DNA of 64,000 nucleotides from Motilibacter aurantiacus (lineage in GTDB: Bacteria; Actinomycetota; Actinomycetes; Motilibacterales; Motilibacteraceae), in contig NZ_JAANNO010000001.1 of assembly GCF_011250645.1 (NCBI RefSeq), forward strand, positions 1-64,000, given 5' to 3'. Below the pieces are notes generated by a model. That model did not search any database. It saw only the letters and a list, made by a program, of their open reading frames with translations, and had not been told where the DNA came from. The position numbers and the translations under genes are program-made. This document shows positions 25,821-33,616 of this stretch, piece after piece (the first letter of the stretch is position 1; the number at the start of each line of letters is the position of its first letter).

Positions 25821-25840
25821 TGACGCTGCGTCAAGGTCAA
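25821..25840 (-). promoter_or_regulatory. promoter with MerR-type palindromic operator
   Basis: TGACGCTGCGTCA (25821-25833) is a perfect 6-1-6 palindrome. On the minus strand the overlapping TTGACC/TTGACG hexamers (25829-25840) can serve as the -35 of the ABC operon, with the operator in the spacer as in MerR-type activation. A second, imperfect GGCGTCAGCGTCC arm lies between it and the start codon. Confidence 0.6.
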
Positions 25841-25976
25841 GCCCGCACCGGACACCCGTCCGCAGGTCAGCGCTTCGCCGACAGCGTGACGTCCTGACAT
25901 CGCTGGACACCCGCTCGCCGCGCTGATGAACTACCCCCTGCCCCGAGCACGAGGGGCGATGAGGAAGGCGGGACAC

Positions 25977-27674
25977 ATGACGCTGACGGCTCCTGAGACC
26001 TCTTCTCACGAGCGGCCGGTGCTCCTCAGCGTCGAGGACGACCCCGGGGTGGCGCGCGCCATCGCCCGTGACCTGCGCCGCCGCTACGGTGGCACCCACC
26101 GCGTGGTCCGCGCCGAGTCCGGGCCAGAGGGCCTGGACGCGCTGCGCGAGCTGACCGTGCGCGGAGAGCGGGTGGCGCTGCTGCTGGCGGACCACCGGAT
26201 GCCGGCGATGACGGGCATCGAGTTCCTCGAGGAGGCGATGGACCTCGCGCCCGACGCCAAGCGCGTGCTGCTGACGGCGTACGCGGACACGGATGCGGCG
26301 ATCCGGGCGATCAACGAGGTCGACCTCGACCGCTACCTGCTCAAGCCGTGGGACCCGCCGGAGGAGCGGCTCTACCCCCCGCTGGACGAGCTGCTGCGCG
26401 AGTGGGCGGCCACCACCCGGCCGGCGACCGAGGGGCTCACTCTGGTGGGGCACCAGTGGAGCGCGCAGACCCAGCTGGCCAAGGAGTTCCTGGCCCGCAA
26501 CGGCATCCCCTACCGCCATCTGGACGTACGCGTAGAGGAGGCCCGCCGGCTGCTGGCCGTCGCGCGGCTCGACGACGCGCCCGACGAGCTGCCCGTCGCC
26601 TTCCTGCCCGACGGCACCGTGCTCGCGCGCTGCACGCCGCGCGACCTCGCCGAGCGGGTCGGCCTCCCGACCACCGCGGGCAGCCCGTTCTACGACGTCG
26701 TCGTGGTGGGCGGAGGCCCCGCCGGCCTCGGCTCCGCGGTCTACGCGGCGAGCGAGGGCCTGCGCACGCTGCTCGTCGAGCGGGCGGCGACCGGCGGCCA
26801 GGCGGGGCAGAGCAGCCGCATCGAGAACTACCTCGGATTCCCGAAGGGCGTTGCAGGAGCCGACCTGGCGCAGCGAGCGAGGGACCAGGCACTGCGCTTC
26901 GGGGTCGAGATCGTGACCACGGCCGAGGTGACCTCGCTGGAGTCCTCCGGCGAGGGGCGCAAGGCGCACTTCGCCGACGGGTCCGAGGTGGCGTGCCACG
27001 CCGTCGTGCTCGCGACCGGCGTCTCCTACACCTCCCTTCCCGCGCCCGGCATCGCGGAGTTCACCGGCCGCGGCGTCTACCAGGGGGCGGCCGCCCATGA
27101 GGCGCACAACTGCGCCGGGCAGGACGTCTACATCGTCGGAGCCGCCAACTCGGCAGGCCAGGCAGCACTCTTCTTCGCCAAATACGCTTCGCGTGTCGTC
27201 ATCGTCGCCCGCGGTGGGGACCTGCGCCGCAGCATGAGCGAGTACCTCGTCGCGCGCATCGAGGCGACGGACAACATCGAGGTGCGGCTGTGCACCGAGG
27301 TCGCCGCGGCCGAGGGCGAGGAGCACCTGCAGCGGCTGCGGCTGCGCGACAACCGCACGGACACGGTGGAGACCGTCGACGCCGAATGGCTCTTCATCTT
27401 CATCGGCGCCAAGCCCCGCACCTCCTGGCTCGGCGAGGCCGTCGTACGCGACGAGAAGGGCTTCCTCGTCACCGGGCCCGACCTGCTCGACGCCCAGCGC
27501 AGGCCTCCCGCCGGGTGGCCGCTCGAGCGCGACCCCTACCTGCTGGAGACCAGCGTCCCCGGGGTCTTCGCGGCCGGGGACGTGCGGGCCACCTCGATCA
27601 AGCGCGTGGCCTCGGCCGTCGGCGAGGGGGCGCTTGCCGTCAGCCTGGTGCACCGCTACCTGGAGGGGCTGTGA
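25977..27674 (+). CDS. response-regulator receiver fused to a thioredoxin-reductase-like flavoprotein
   Basis: 565 aa. Residues 14-130 are a receiver with all key residues: acidic pair D21/D22, phospho-acceptor D72 (LLLADHRMP), T100 and K123 (YLLKPW). Residues about 145-225 look like a thioredoxin-type linker domain. Residues about 238-565 are the TrxR/NADPH flavin fold: YDVVVVGGGPAGLGSAVYAA, a GGQAGQSSRIENYLGFP stretch and GVFAAGDVRATSIKRVASAVGEG near the end. The redox CxxC (CATCDG in TrxR) is replaced by AAHEAHNCAG, so it is not a classical thioredoxin reductase. It overlaps the next kinase gene by four bases, making phosphorelay control of a redox output likely. Confidence 0.9.
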   Translation: MTLTAPETSSHERPVLLSVEDDPGVARAIARDLRRRYGGTHRVVRAESGPEGLDALRELTVRGERVALLLADHRMPAMTGIEFLEEAMDLAPDAKRVLLTAYADTDAAIRAINEVDLDRYLLKPWDPPEERLYPPLDELLREWAATTRPATEGLTLVGHQWSAQTQLAKEFLARNGIPYRHLDVRVEEARRLLAVARLDDAPDELPVAFLPDGTVLARCTPRDLAERVGLPTTAGSPFYDVVVVGGGPAGLGSAVYAASEGLRTLLVERAATGGQAGQSSRIENYLGFPKGVAGADLAQRARDQALRFGVEIVTTAEVTSLESSGEGRKAHFADGSEVACHAVVLATGVSYTSLPAPGIAEFTGRGVYQGAAAHEAHNCAGQDVYIVGAANSAGQAALFFAKYASRVVIVARGGDLRRSMSEYLVARIEATDNIEVRLCTEVAAAEGEEHLQRLRLRDNRTDTVETVDAEWLFIFIGAKPRTSWLGEAVVRDEKGFLVTGPDLLDAQRRPPAGWPLERDPYLLETSVPGVFAAGDVRATSIKRVASAVGEGALAVSLVHRYLEGL

Positions 27675-29098
27675 CCGACCTCGGCACCGCACGCGTCAGC
27701 CCGGACGAGCTGCGCAAGCTCTTCCTCTTCGAGGCGCTCCCGCAGGCCAAGCTGGAGTGGCTCTCCGAGCACGGCGAGCGGCGGACGTACGAAGCGGGCG
27801 CGGTCGTCTACCGCGAGGGCGAGCCCGCGAGCTGCTTCTACACGATGCTCGAAGGCCGGGTGCGCCTGCTGCGCACGGTCAACGGCGAGGACATCCTCAT
27901 CAACGAGACCGACCACGTCGGCACCTACGCCGGGGCGATGAAGTCCTTCATCCCGGGCTCGGATGAGACCTACTCCAACGGGCTGGTCACGGTCGAGCCG
28001 AGCAGCTTCTTCCAGCTGGCCGCGCCGCTCTTCTCCGAGTTCATGCACGTCCACATGCCCATGGCCGTGCACCTGCTCGAGGGGCTCTACGTCGGCATCC
28101 GCAACGCCGAGTCGGTGGTTCGCCAGCGCGAGCACCTCGCCAAGCTCGGCACCCTGTCCGCGAGCCTGGCCCACGAGCTCAACAACCCCGCCGCAGCCGC
28201 CGGCCGGGCCACCGCACAGCTGCGCGAGCGGGTCGCCGGACTGCGGAAGGGGCTCGCCCTGCTGGCGAGCCCGGGCGTCGACCCGGCGGCGCTGCAGCGC
28301 GTGCTACTGGCCCAGGAGGCCGCGGTGCGCCTGGCCCGGGAGGCAGGCCCGCTGAGCCCGCTGGAGCGGGCGGACCTCGAGGACGAGCTGGGCGACCGGA
28401 TCGAGGCCGCGGGCGTCGAGGGGGCGTACGACCTCGCCGCCGTCTTCGTCGGCGCCGGCCTCGGCCCCGAGTGGCTCGACGAGGCGCTCGACGGCCTGAC
28501 CGGCAAGCTCGCGCAGAAGTGCCTGCGCTGGGTGGCCGACGCGCTGGAGACCGAGGCGCTCATGGACGAGATCGCCCAGTCGACGAACGCCATCTCCGAG
28601 CTCGTCGCCGCCGTCAAGCAGTACTCCTACATGGACAGCTCGTCGGTGCAGGAGGTCGACGTCACCGCCGGCCTCGAGAGCACGCTGGTGATCCTCGGCC
28701 ACAAGCTGCAGGCGGTCGACGTGGTGCGCGAGTACGCCGCGGGGCTGCCGCGGATCCCGGCCTACGGCGCCGAGCTCAACCAGGTGTGGACCAACCTCAT
28801 CGACAACGCGGCGCAGGCGATGAACGGCCACGGCGTCCTCACCCTGCGCGTCCTGCACGAGGGGAACGACGTGCGTGTCGAGGTGGCCGACACCGGGCCC
28901 GGCATCCCGGAGACCGTGCAGCCCCGCGTCTTCGAGGCCTTCTTCACCACCAAGCCGCAGGGGCAGGGCAGCGGGCTGGGCCTGGACAACGCCCGGCGGA
29001 TCGTCGAGCGGCGGCACAACGGCTCCATCAGCTTCACCACGAGCGACCGCGGCACCACCTTCCGCGTCACACTGCCCGTGACGCAGCGTCTGTCCTGA
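27671..29098 (+). CDS. histidine kinase with N-terminal cyclic-nucleotide-binding-type domain
   Basis: 475 aa from GTG overlapping the preceding stop. Residues about 10-130 have a cNMP-binding beta roll (RRTYEAGAVVYREGEPASCFYTMLEGRVRLLRTVNGED). A helix linker leads to an H box with H168 (SASLAHELNNPAAAAGRA). About 150 residues of helical insertion follow, then the ATP-binding boxes: N (QVWTNLIDNAAQAM), G1 (VEVADTGPGIPE) and G2 (GQGSGLGLDNARRIVE). No membrane span, so it is cytosolic. Its likely target is the receiver in the upstream fused protein. Known relatives occur beside similar flavoproteins. Confidence 0.92.
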   Translation: MTDLGTARVSPDELRKLFLFEALPQAKLEWLSEHGERRTYEAGAVVYREGEPASCFYTMLEGRVRLLRTVNGEDILINETDHVGTYAGAMKSFIPGSDETYSNGLVTVEPSSFFQLAAPLFSEFMHVHMPMAVHLLEGLYVGIRNAESVVRQREHLAKLGTLSASLAHELNNPAAAAGRATAQLRERVAGLRKGLALLASPGVDPAALQRVLLAQEAAVRLAREAGPLSPLERADLEDELGDRIEAAGVEGAYDLAAVFVGAGLGPEWLDEALDGLTGKLAQKCLRWVADALETEALMDEIAQSTNAISELVAAVKQYSYMDSSSVQEVDVTAGLESTLVILGHKLQAVDVVREYAAGLPRIPAYGAELNQVWTNLIDNAAQAMNGHGVLTLRVLHEGNDVRVEVADTGPGIPETVQPRVFEAFFTTKPQGQGSGLGLDNARRIVERRHNGSISFTTSDRGTTFRVTLPVTQRLS

Positions 29099-29122
29099 CC
29101 GATACCGACCCCGGAGCACCTC

Positions 29123-29425
29123 ATGGCCGACCCGTCCGCCTGCAGTCACCTGGACACCATCGACGCTTCCGTCGAGCCCAGCGCCGACGGGTGCGAGGAC
29201 TGCCTCCGGGAGGACGGCTGGTGGGTCCACCTGCGGCTGTGCCGGTCCTGCGGGCACGTCGGCTGCTGCGACTCCTCCCCCGCCAGGCACGCCACCGCGC
29301 ACAGCCGAAGCACCACCCACCCGGTTGTGCAGTCGTTCGAGCCCGGCGAGGACTGGCTCTGGTGCTACTCGGACGAAGTCGGCTTCCACCTTCCGGCGCT
29401 GACGCCGAGCCCGTCGCACAGCTGA
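29123..29425 (+). CDS. UBP-type zinc-finger protein
   Basis: 100 aa. Zinc ligands of the ZnF-UBP type: CSHLD at residue 7, C24-x-x-C27 (CEDCL), C40-x-x-C43 (CRSCGHVGCCDSS), and HATAHSRSTTHPVV. In eukaryotes this fold binds ubiquitin C-termini; bacterial versions are small and of unknown ligand. It follows the kinase by 24 bases and is probably in the same operon, with GGAG before ATG. It may bind a protein tail in this redox-signalling system. Confidence 0.88.
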   Translation: MADPSACSHLDTIDASVEPSADGCEDCLREDGWWVHLRLCRSCGHVGCCDSSPARHATAHSRSTTHPVVQSFEPGEDWLWCYSDEVGFHLPALTPSPSHS

Positions 29426-29456
29426 CGCCGCAGCCTCGGGCCCCGGGAAGGCCCGC

Positions 29457-29672
29457 TCAGAGCCGACGGATCGTACGCCCCGGCTCCCCGTAGCCGGAGA
29501 ACTCCGCCGCGAGGACGTCGAGGAGCCGGTCCTCGCTCACCTCGGGCGCGATGACCACGTCGGGGTCCGGCCGCCGCGTGCCGTCCCCCAGCCGGTAGAC
29601 GCGCCACTGCCCTCCGTCACGGACGATCTCCAGCCGCAGCCGGCCGTAGACGTCGAACCACAGCGGCTGCAT
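29457..29672 (-). CDS. small conserved protein, possibly DUF7661 family
   Basis: 71 aa: FDVYGRLRLEIVRDGGQWRVYRLGDGTRR at the start resembles the small DUF7661 family of unknown role; I am moderately sure. It is convergent with the UBP-finger gene. No signal peptide or membrane segment. Confidence 0.55.
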   Translation of the reverse strand: MQPLWFDVYGRLRLEIVRDGGQWRVYRLGDGTRRPDPDVVIAPEVSEDRLLDVLAAEFSGYGEPGRTIRRL

Positions 29673-29709
29673 GCGCCCATTGTGGGAGCGCGGCGTCGCC
29701 CGTCAAGGG

Positions 29710-30027
29710 TCAGTCCCCGCTGCTGATCCGAGTGCGCGAGCTGTAGACGAGGTCGGCGAACTCCTGGTGCTTGGCGATGTAGCTCTTCACGAAGGGGCAC
29801 AGCGGAAGGACTCTTCCGCCGTTGCGCCGCACGTCCTCGAGCGCGGCGTTCACGAGCCGTGAGGCGACACCCTGGCCCTCGTAGCCGTCGAACACCTCGG
29901 TGTGCGTGAACACCACCAGTGCGTCGGTCGGGATGTACTCCGCGATCGCGGCGAGCGACCCGTTGTCGTCCTCGACCCGGCCCTCGTAGCGCTTCCGGTC
30001 GACCACGTTGCTGACGGCGAGATGCAT
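29710..30027 (-). CDS. GNAT-family N-acetyltransferase (short YidJ-like)
   Basis: 105 aa from ATG 30027, with AAGGGA just upstream; an upstream in-frame start at 30075 lacks support. It matches the compact GNAT type: LAAIAEYIPTDALVVFTHTEVFDGYEGQGVASRLV carries the acetyl-CoA loop (YEGQGVASRLV), and VLPLCPFVKSYIAKHQEFADLV is the family C-terminus. The substrate is unknown. Confidence 0.9.
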   Translation of the reverse strand: MHLAVSNVVDRKRYEGRVEDDNGSLAAIAEYIPTDALVVFTHTEVFDGYEGQGVASRLVNAALEDVRRNGGRVLPLCPFVKSYIAKHQEFADLVYSSRTRISSGD

Positions 30028-30121
30028 GACGTCCCTTCGGGCAGGAGCGGGGATGCTCGACCGCCAAGCTCTCATGCTCTAGCGTCCGGGCGACAGTGAC
30101 GCGTCGGACGAGGAGCCCCCG

Positions 30122-30367
30122 GTGGACGAGCAGTCGATCCTGCAGCAGGTGCACCAGCTGGTGGAGCAGGAGCACACGCTGCGTGCCCAGGTGGAGGCCG
30201 GCACCCTGAGCGCGGAGGACGAGCGCGCCCGGCTGCAGCGGCTCGAGGAGGCGCTGGACCAGTGCTGGGACCTGCTGCGCCAGCGCCGTGCCCGGCGCGA
30301 CGCCGGCCAGGACGCCGACGGCGCCACGGTCAGGCCGGTCGGCGAGGTGGAGGGCTACCTCCAGTAG
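30122..30367 (+). CDS. DUF2630 family protein
   Basis: 81 aa from GTG with GGAG upstream. The whole protein is charged helix (VHQLVEQEHTLRAQVEAG ... RLQRLEEALDQCWDLLRQRRARRDAG), typical of actinobacterial DUF2630. It has coiled-coil character and an unknown role. Confidence 0.85.
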   Translation: MDEQSILQQVHQLVEQEHTLRAQVEAGTLSAEDERARLQRLEEALDQCWDLLRQRRARRDAGQDADGATVRPVGEVEGYLQ

Positions 30368-30453
30368 TCGCCCGAGCTCGACCGGCCCGCTGCCGAACAG
30401 GCGGGAGAGAGGCGTACCGGCAACCGGCCGCGCCACGAGGAGGAGGTGGCTCC

Positions 30454-31182
30454 CTGCTCGGCGTACGGACGCGGGTCGCGCTGCCGGCCCTGGGCCGGGC
30501 ACTGGCGCTGTCCCTGGCGCTGTCTCTGGCGCTGGCTGGGTGCACGCTGCCCGCGCCGGCGTCCTCCGCGCCCGCTCCCCCGGCGGTGTCCGGCACGGGG
30601 CCCTCCGGCACGGCACTCGCCGCGCTCGACGGCCTGCAGGTCAAGGGCCGCGCCCCGCGCACCGGCTACGACCGCGACGAGTTCGGGCCGGCCTGGGCCG
30701 ACGTGGACCGCAACGGCTGCGACACCCGCAACGACATCCTGCGCCGCGACCTCGACGCGGTGACGACGAGGCCGGGCACCCGGGACTGCGTGATCGCGGC
30801 CGGGACGCTCGCCGACCCGTACTCCGGGACGACGATCGCGTTCGTGCGCGGCCAGGGCACGAGCCGGGCCGTGCAGATCGACCACGTCGTCGCGCTCTCC
30901 GACGCCTGGCAGAAGGGCGCCCGGCAGTGGAGCGCGCAGCGGCGAGCGCAGTTCGCCAACGACCCGCTCGAGCTGCTGGCCGTCGACGGCGGGCTCAACC
31001 AGGCCAAGCGCGACGGCGACGCCGCCACCTGGCTGCCGCCGGACCGGGCGGCCCGCTGCGCGTACGTCGCCCGGCAGGTGGCGGTCAAGGCGAAGTACGG
31101 GCTGTGGGTGACCGAGGCGGAACGGTCCGCGATCGCGCGTGTGCTGGCCCGCTGCCCGGAGGAGCCGCTCCCGAGCGGCTGA
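30454..31182 (+). CDS. exported HNH-nuclease-family lipoprotein (DUF1524/GmrSD-type domain)
   Basis: 242 aa. AGGAGGAGGTG (30438-30448) is followed seven bases later by CTG 30454, the best start; no in-frame ATG, GTG or TTG is suitable. A lipoprotein signal ends at LALAGC with Cys30. The mature part has the HNH-family pattern: SRAVQIDHVVALSDAWQKGA (catalytic His in DHV), FANDPLELLAVDGGLNQAKRDGD and CAYVARQVAVKAKYGLWV. Such secreted nucleases are common in actinomycetes, and likely degrade extracellular DNA or RNA. Confidence 0.8.
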   Translation: MLGVRTRVALPALGRALALSLALSLALAGCTLPAPASSAPAPPAVSGTGPSGTALAALDGLQVKGRAPRTGYDRDEFGPAWADVDRNGCDTRNDILRRDLDAVTTRPGTRDCVIAAGTLADPYSGTTIAFVRGQGTSRAVQIDHVVALSDAWQKGARQWSAQRRAQFANDPLELLAVDGGLNQAKRDGDAATWLPPDRAARCAYVARQVAVKAKYGLWVTEAERSAIARVLARCPEEPLPSG

Positions 31183-31295
31183 CCGGGTCGCCGCGACGTA
31201 TCACCCGCCGCCCGCCCGGCTCCTCGACCTTGCTGCCCGCACTGCGGCAGACTGCGAGACCGCGCCCGCGCGGGCGACGGCGGAGGAGGAGACGA

Positions 31296-31916
31296 GTGGC
31301 GCAGTTCCGGATGAACGGAGCACGCGTCCTCGAGGCACATCTGGCCGGGGACGCGGTGCGCGCGCTCACCGGCTCGATGGTGGCCTACGAGGGCAACGTG
31401 CAGTTCAAGAACGCCGGCATGGGCGGAGGCGGCGGCTTCAAGGCGGCGCTGAAGCGCAAGATGACCGGCGAGTCCCTCGAGCTGATGGAGATGGCCGGCC
31501 ACGGCGTCGTCTACCTGGCCAACGCGGGGATGGAGGTCGAGCTGGTCCAGCTGACCGGTGACACCCTGTCGGTGGAGTCCAGCGCGCTGCTGGCGATCGG
31601 GCCGGGGCTGCGCACCGACGTCACGTTCGCCGGGCTGCGCGGCGCGACCTCCGGGCAGGGCCTGTTCACCACCACGGTGTCGGGTCACGGCGACCTGGCG
31701 GTGCTGTCGGACGGGCCGATGATCGCGCTGGAGGTCTCGCCGGCGTACCCGCTCGTCGTGGACCCGGACGCCTTCATCGCGCACCGTGGCCAGCTCAGCC
31801 AGACCTTCGTCACGGACATCTCGTGGAAGGCGCTCATCGGCGAGGGCGGCGGAGAGGCCTACAGCCTGCGCTTCGACGGGACCGGCGTCGTCTACATCCA
31901 GCCTGCGGAGCGGTGA
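31296..31916 (+). CDS. AIM24 family protein (first of three)
   Basis: 206 aa from GTG with GGAGGAGGAG upstream. AIM24/TIGR00266 beta fold: VRALTGSMVAYEGNVQFKNAG and RTDVTFAGLRGATSGQGLFTTTVSGHGDLAVLSDG. It is followed one base after its stop by the next AIM24 gene. The role in bacteria is unclear, though relatives occur with TerD-type stress proteins. Confidence 0.9.
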   Translation: MAQFRMNGARVLEAHLAGDAVRALTGSMVAYEGNVQFKNAGMGGGGGFKAALKRKMTGESLELMEMAGHGVVYLANAGMEVELVQLTGDTLSVESSALLAIGPGLRTDVTFAGLRGATSGQGLFTTTVSGHGDLAVLSDGPMIALEVSPAYPLVVDPDAFIAHRGQLSQTFVTDISWKALIGEGGGEAYSLRFDGTGVVYIQPAER

Positions 31917-31917
31917 C

Positions 31918-32598
31918 GTGGCGCGATTCGAGAAGGTCAACAGCAAGGTCGTCAAGGTCCAGCTCGGCCCGCCCGTCGTCGCGCGGCGCGGCTCGATGCT
32001 CGCCTACTCCGGCCAGGTCGGCTTCACCCCGCACGGCGTCCCCGGCGGGATGGGAGGCGGGATGGGCGGGATGGGCGGCCTCGCCGGCCTCGCCGGCGGC
32101 CTCGCGCAGCGTGCAGCCGGCGAGCACGTGTCGATGATGGAGGCGCACGGGCAGGGCGAGGTGCACTACGGCTTCCGCGGCGCGCACGTCACCGTGCTCG
32201 ACGTCAGCCCCGGCCAGCAGCTGCAGGTCGAGGCGGACCGGCTGCTCGCCCACGACTCCTCGCTGCAGTCCTCGACCGTCTTCCTCGGCTCGGGCGGCAT
32301 CCGACAGGCGATCAGCGGCGCGGTCTCCGGGCAGGGCCTCTTCACCACCCAGCTGTCCGGCGCCGGCTCGGTGGCGATCCTGAGCCACGGCGGCACGATC
32401 GCGCTCCAGGTGACCCCCCAGAGCCAGGTCGCCGTCGACCCGCAGGCCTACGTGGCCGCCCTGGGCCAGCTGAGCGTCGAGGTGTCCGCGAAGGTCGGCT
32501 GGCGCGACGCCGTGGGCAAGGGCTCGGGCGAGGCGATCCAGCTCAAGGTGACCGGGCAGGGCACGGTCTACGTCCAGGCGTCCGAGCAGAAGCTCTGA
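31918..32598 (+). CDS. AIM24 family protein (second of three)
   Basis: 226 aa from GTG. VARRGSMLAYSGQVGFTP and GGIRQAISGAVSGQGLFTTQLSGAGSVAILSHGG show the family. A short Gly/Met-rich loop (GGMGGGMGGMGGLAGLAGG) lies at about residues 43-62, a milder form of the insertion in the 20.3-kb paralogue. It is translationally close to the first copy and 11 bases from the third. Confidence 0.9.
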   Translation: MARFEKVNSKVVKVQLGPPVVARRGSMLAYSGQVGFTPHGVPGGMGGGMGGMGGLAGLAGGLAQRAAGEHVSMMEAHGQGEVHYGFRGAHVTVLDVSPGQQLQVEADRLLAHDSSLQSSTVFLGSGGIRQAISGAVSGQGLFTTQLSGAGSVAILSHGGTIALQVTPQSQVAVDPQAYVAALGQLSVEVSAKVGWRDAVGKGSGEAIQLKVTGQGTVYVQASEQKL

Positions 32599-32609
32599 GG
32601 GGAGAGACC

Positions 32610-33359
32610 ATGGCGCCCACCATCCTGAATCCGTCGACGCTGCCGAGCGACGACAACGTCAACTCCTACGCCTTCTGCATCGAGCTGCGCCAGCCGTGGT
32701 TCCTGCGCAAGGGCGCGATGATCGCGTACTACGGGCAGGCCAGCTTCGAGGGGCTCGCGCAGACCTCGCTCTCGGCGATGGTCGCCGCGCGCTTCTCCAG
32801 CCCGCTCTACGTCCAGCAGTGGGTCGTGGCGCAGGGCCACGGCAAGGTCCTCATCGGCGACCGCGGCTACGACATCAACTCCTACGACCTCGACGCCGGC
32901 AACCTCACGATCCGCGCCGCGAACCTGCTCGGGTTCGAGACCGGGCTGGAGCTCAAGCAGTCGATCGTCCCCGGCTTCCTCACCCTCATCGGCACCGGCA
33001 AGTTCCTGGCCTCCTCCAACGGGCCGGTCATCTTCGCCGAGCCACCGCTGCGCGTCGACCCGGAGGCGCTGCTCGGCTGGGCCGACTGCCCCTCCCCGTC
33101 CCACCACTACGACACCGGGTGGATGCAGGGCTTCCTCGGCTCGATGGCGCACGCGGTGCTCGGCGTCCAGTCCGGGGAGGAGCGCCAGTTCGACTTCACC
33201 GGGGCCGGGACGATCCTCTTCCAGTCCACCGAGGTGCCCCGGCCCGACCCGGCGCACCTCGCCCAGCTCGAGAGCCAGATCACGGGGCTCGGGGTCCCCG
33301 GGCTGCAGCGCATCCAGAGCGTCGTGAGCCAACGGCTGGCCGCCGAGCAGCAACGCTGA
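32610..33359 (+). CDS. AIM24 family protein (third of three)
   Basis: 249 aa from ATG with GAGGGGAGAG upstream. AYYGQASFEGL and TGLELKQSIVPGFLTLIGTGKFLASSNGPVIF mark the family, but it is more diverged than the first two. The C-terminal extension ends LERI-type (LESQITGLGVPGLQRIQSVV). The three genes form one operon, which suggests a hetero-oligomer. Confidence 0.88.
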   Translation: MAPTILNPSTLPSDDNVNSYAFCIELRQPWFLRKGAMIAYYGQASFEGLAQTSLSAMVAARFSSPLYVQQWVVAQGHGKVLIGDRGYDINSYDLDAGNLTIRAANLLGFETGLELKQSIVPGFLTLIGTGKFLASSNGPVIFAEPPLRVDPEALLGWADCPSPSHHYDTGWMQGFLGSMAHAVLGVQSGEERQFDFTGAGTILFQSTEVPRPDPAHLAQLESQITGLGVPGLQRIQSVVSQRLAAEQQR

Positions 33360-33362
33360 CGC

Positions 33363-33482
33363 TCACGCGGGACGGCCCGGCGTACGCCAGTCGACGGAGT
33401 TGTCCGAGCCGTCCCGCGAGTCCGCTCCGAACAGCGGCGTCAGGATCGCGAGCAGCAGGAAGAATCCAAGCAACAGCAGCAT
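33363..33482 (-). CDS. 39-residue single-span membrane protein
   Basis: ATG 33482 is preceded by GGAGG at an eight-base spacing. The sequence begins with a membrane helix (MLLLLGFFLLLAILTPLFGA) followed by an acidic/polar tail (DSRDGSDNSVDWRTP). Small proteins of this form are widespread in actinomycetes, with unknown role. Stop is three bases from the stop of the last AIM24 gene on the other strand. Confidence 0.65.
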   Translation of the reverse strand: MLLLLGFFLLLAILTPLFGADSRDGSDNSVDWRTPGRPA

Positions 33483-33616
33483 TTCTCGGCCCTCCAGGCC
33501 CTGTGGACATGGCCCCCGACGGGCCGTCGTCCTGGTGCCTTCAACGGTGCTCGCACCGCCCGTCGGGGACAAGCAATTACTTCTGCACGACGATTCAGCT
33601 GTGCTGAAGGGTCGTC

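Noticed and set aside
25803-27692. Long minus-strand frame in continuity with the ABC ATPase (885 codons)
   Set aside because: The ATPase proper starts at 25802; the rest is antisense to the receiver-flavoprotein gene, which has clear motifs.
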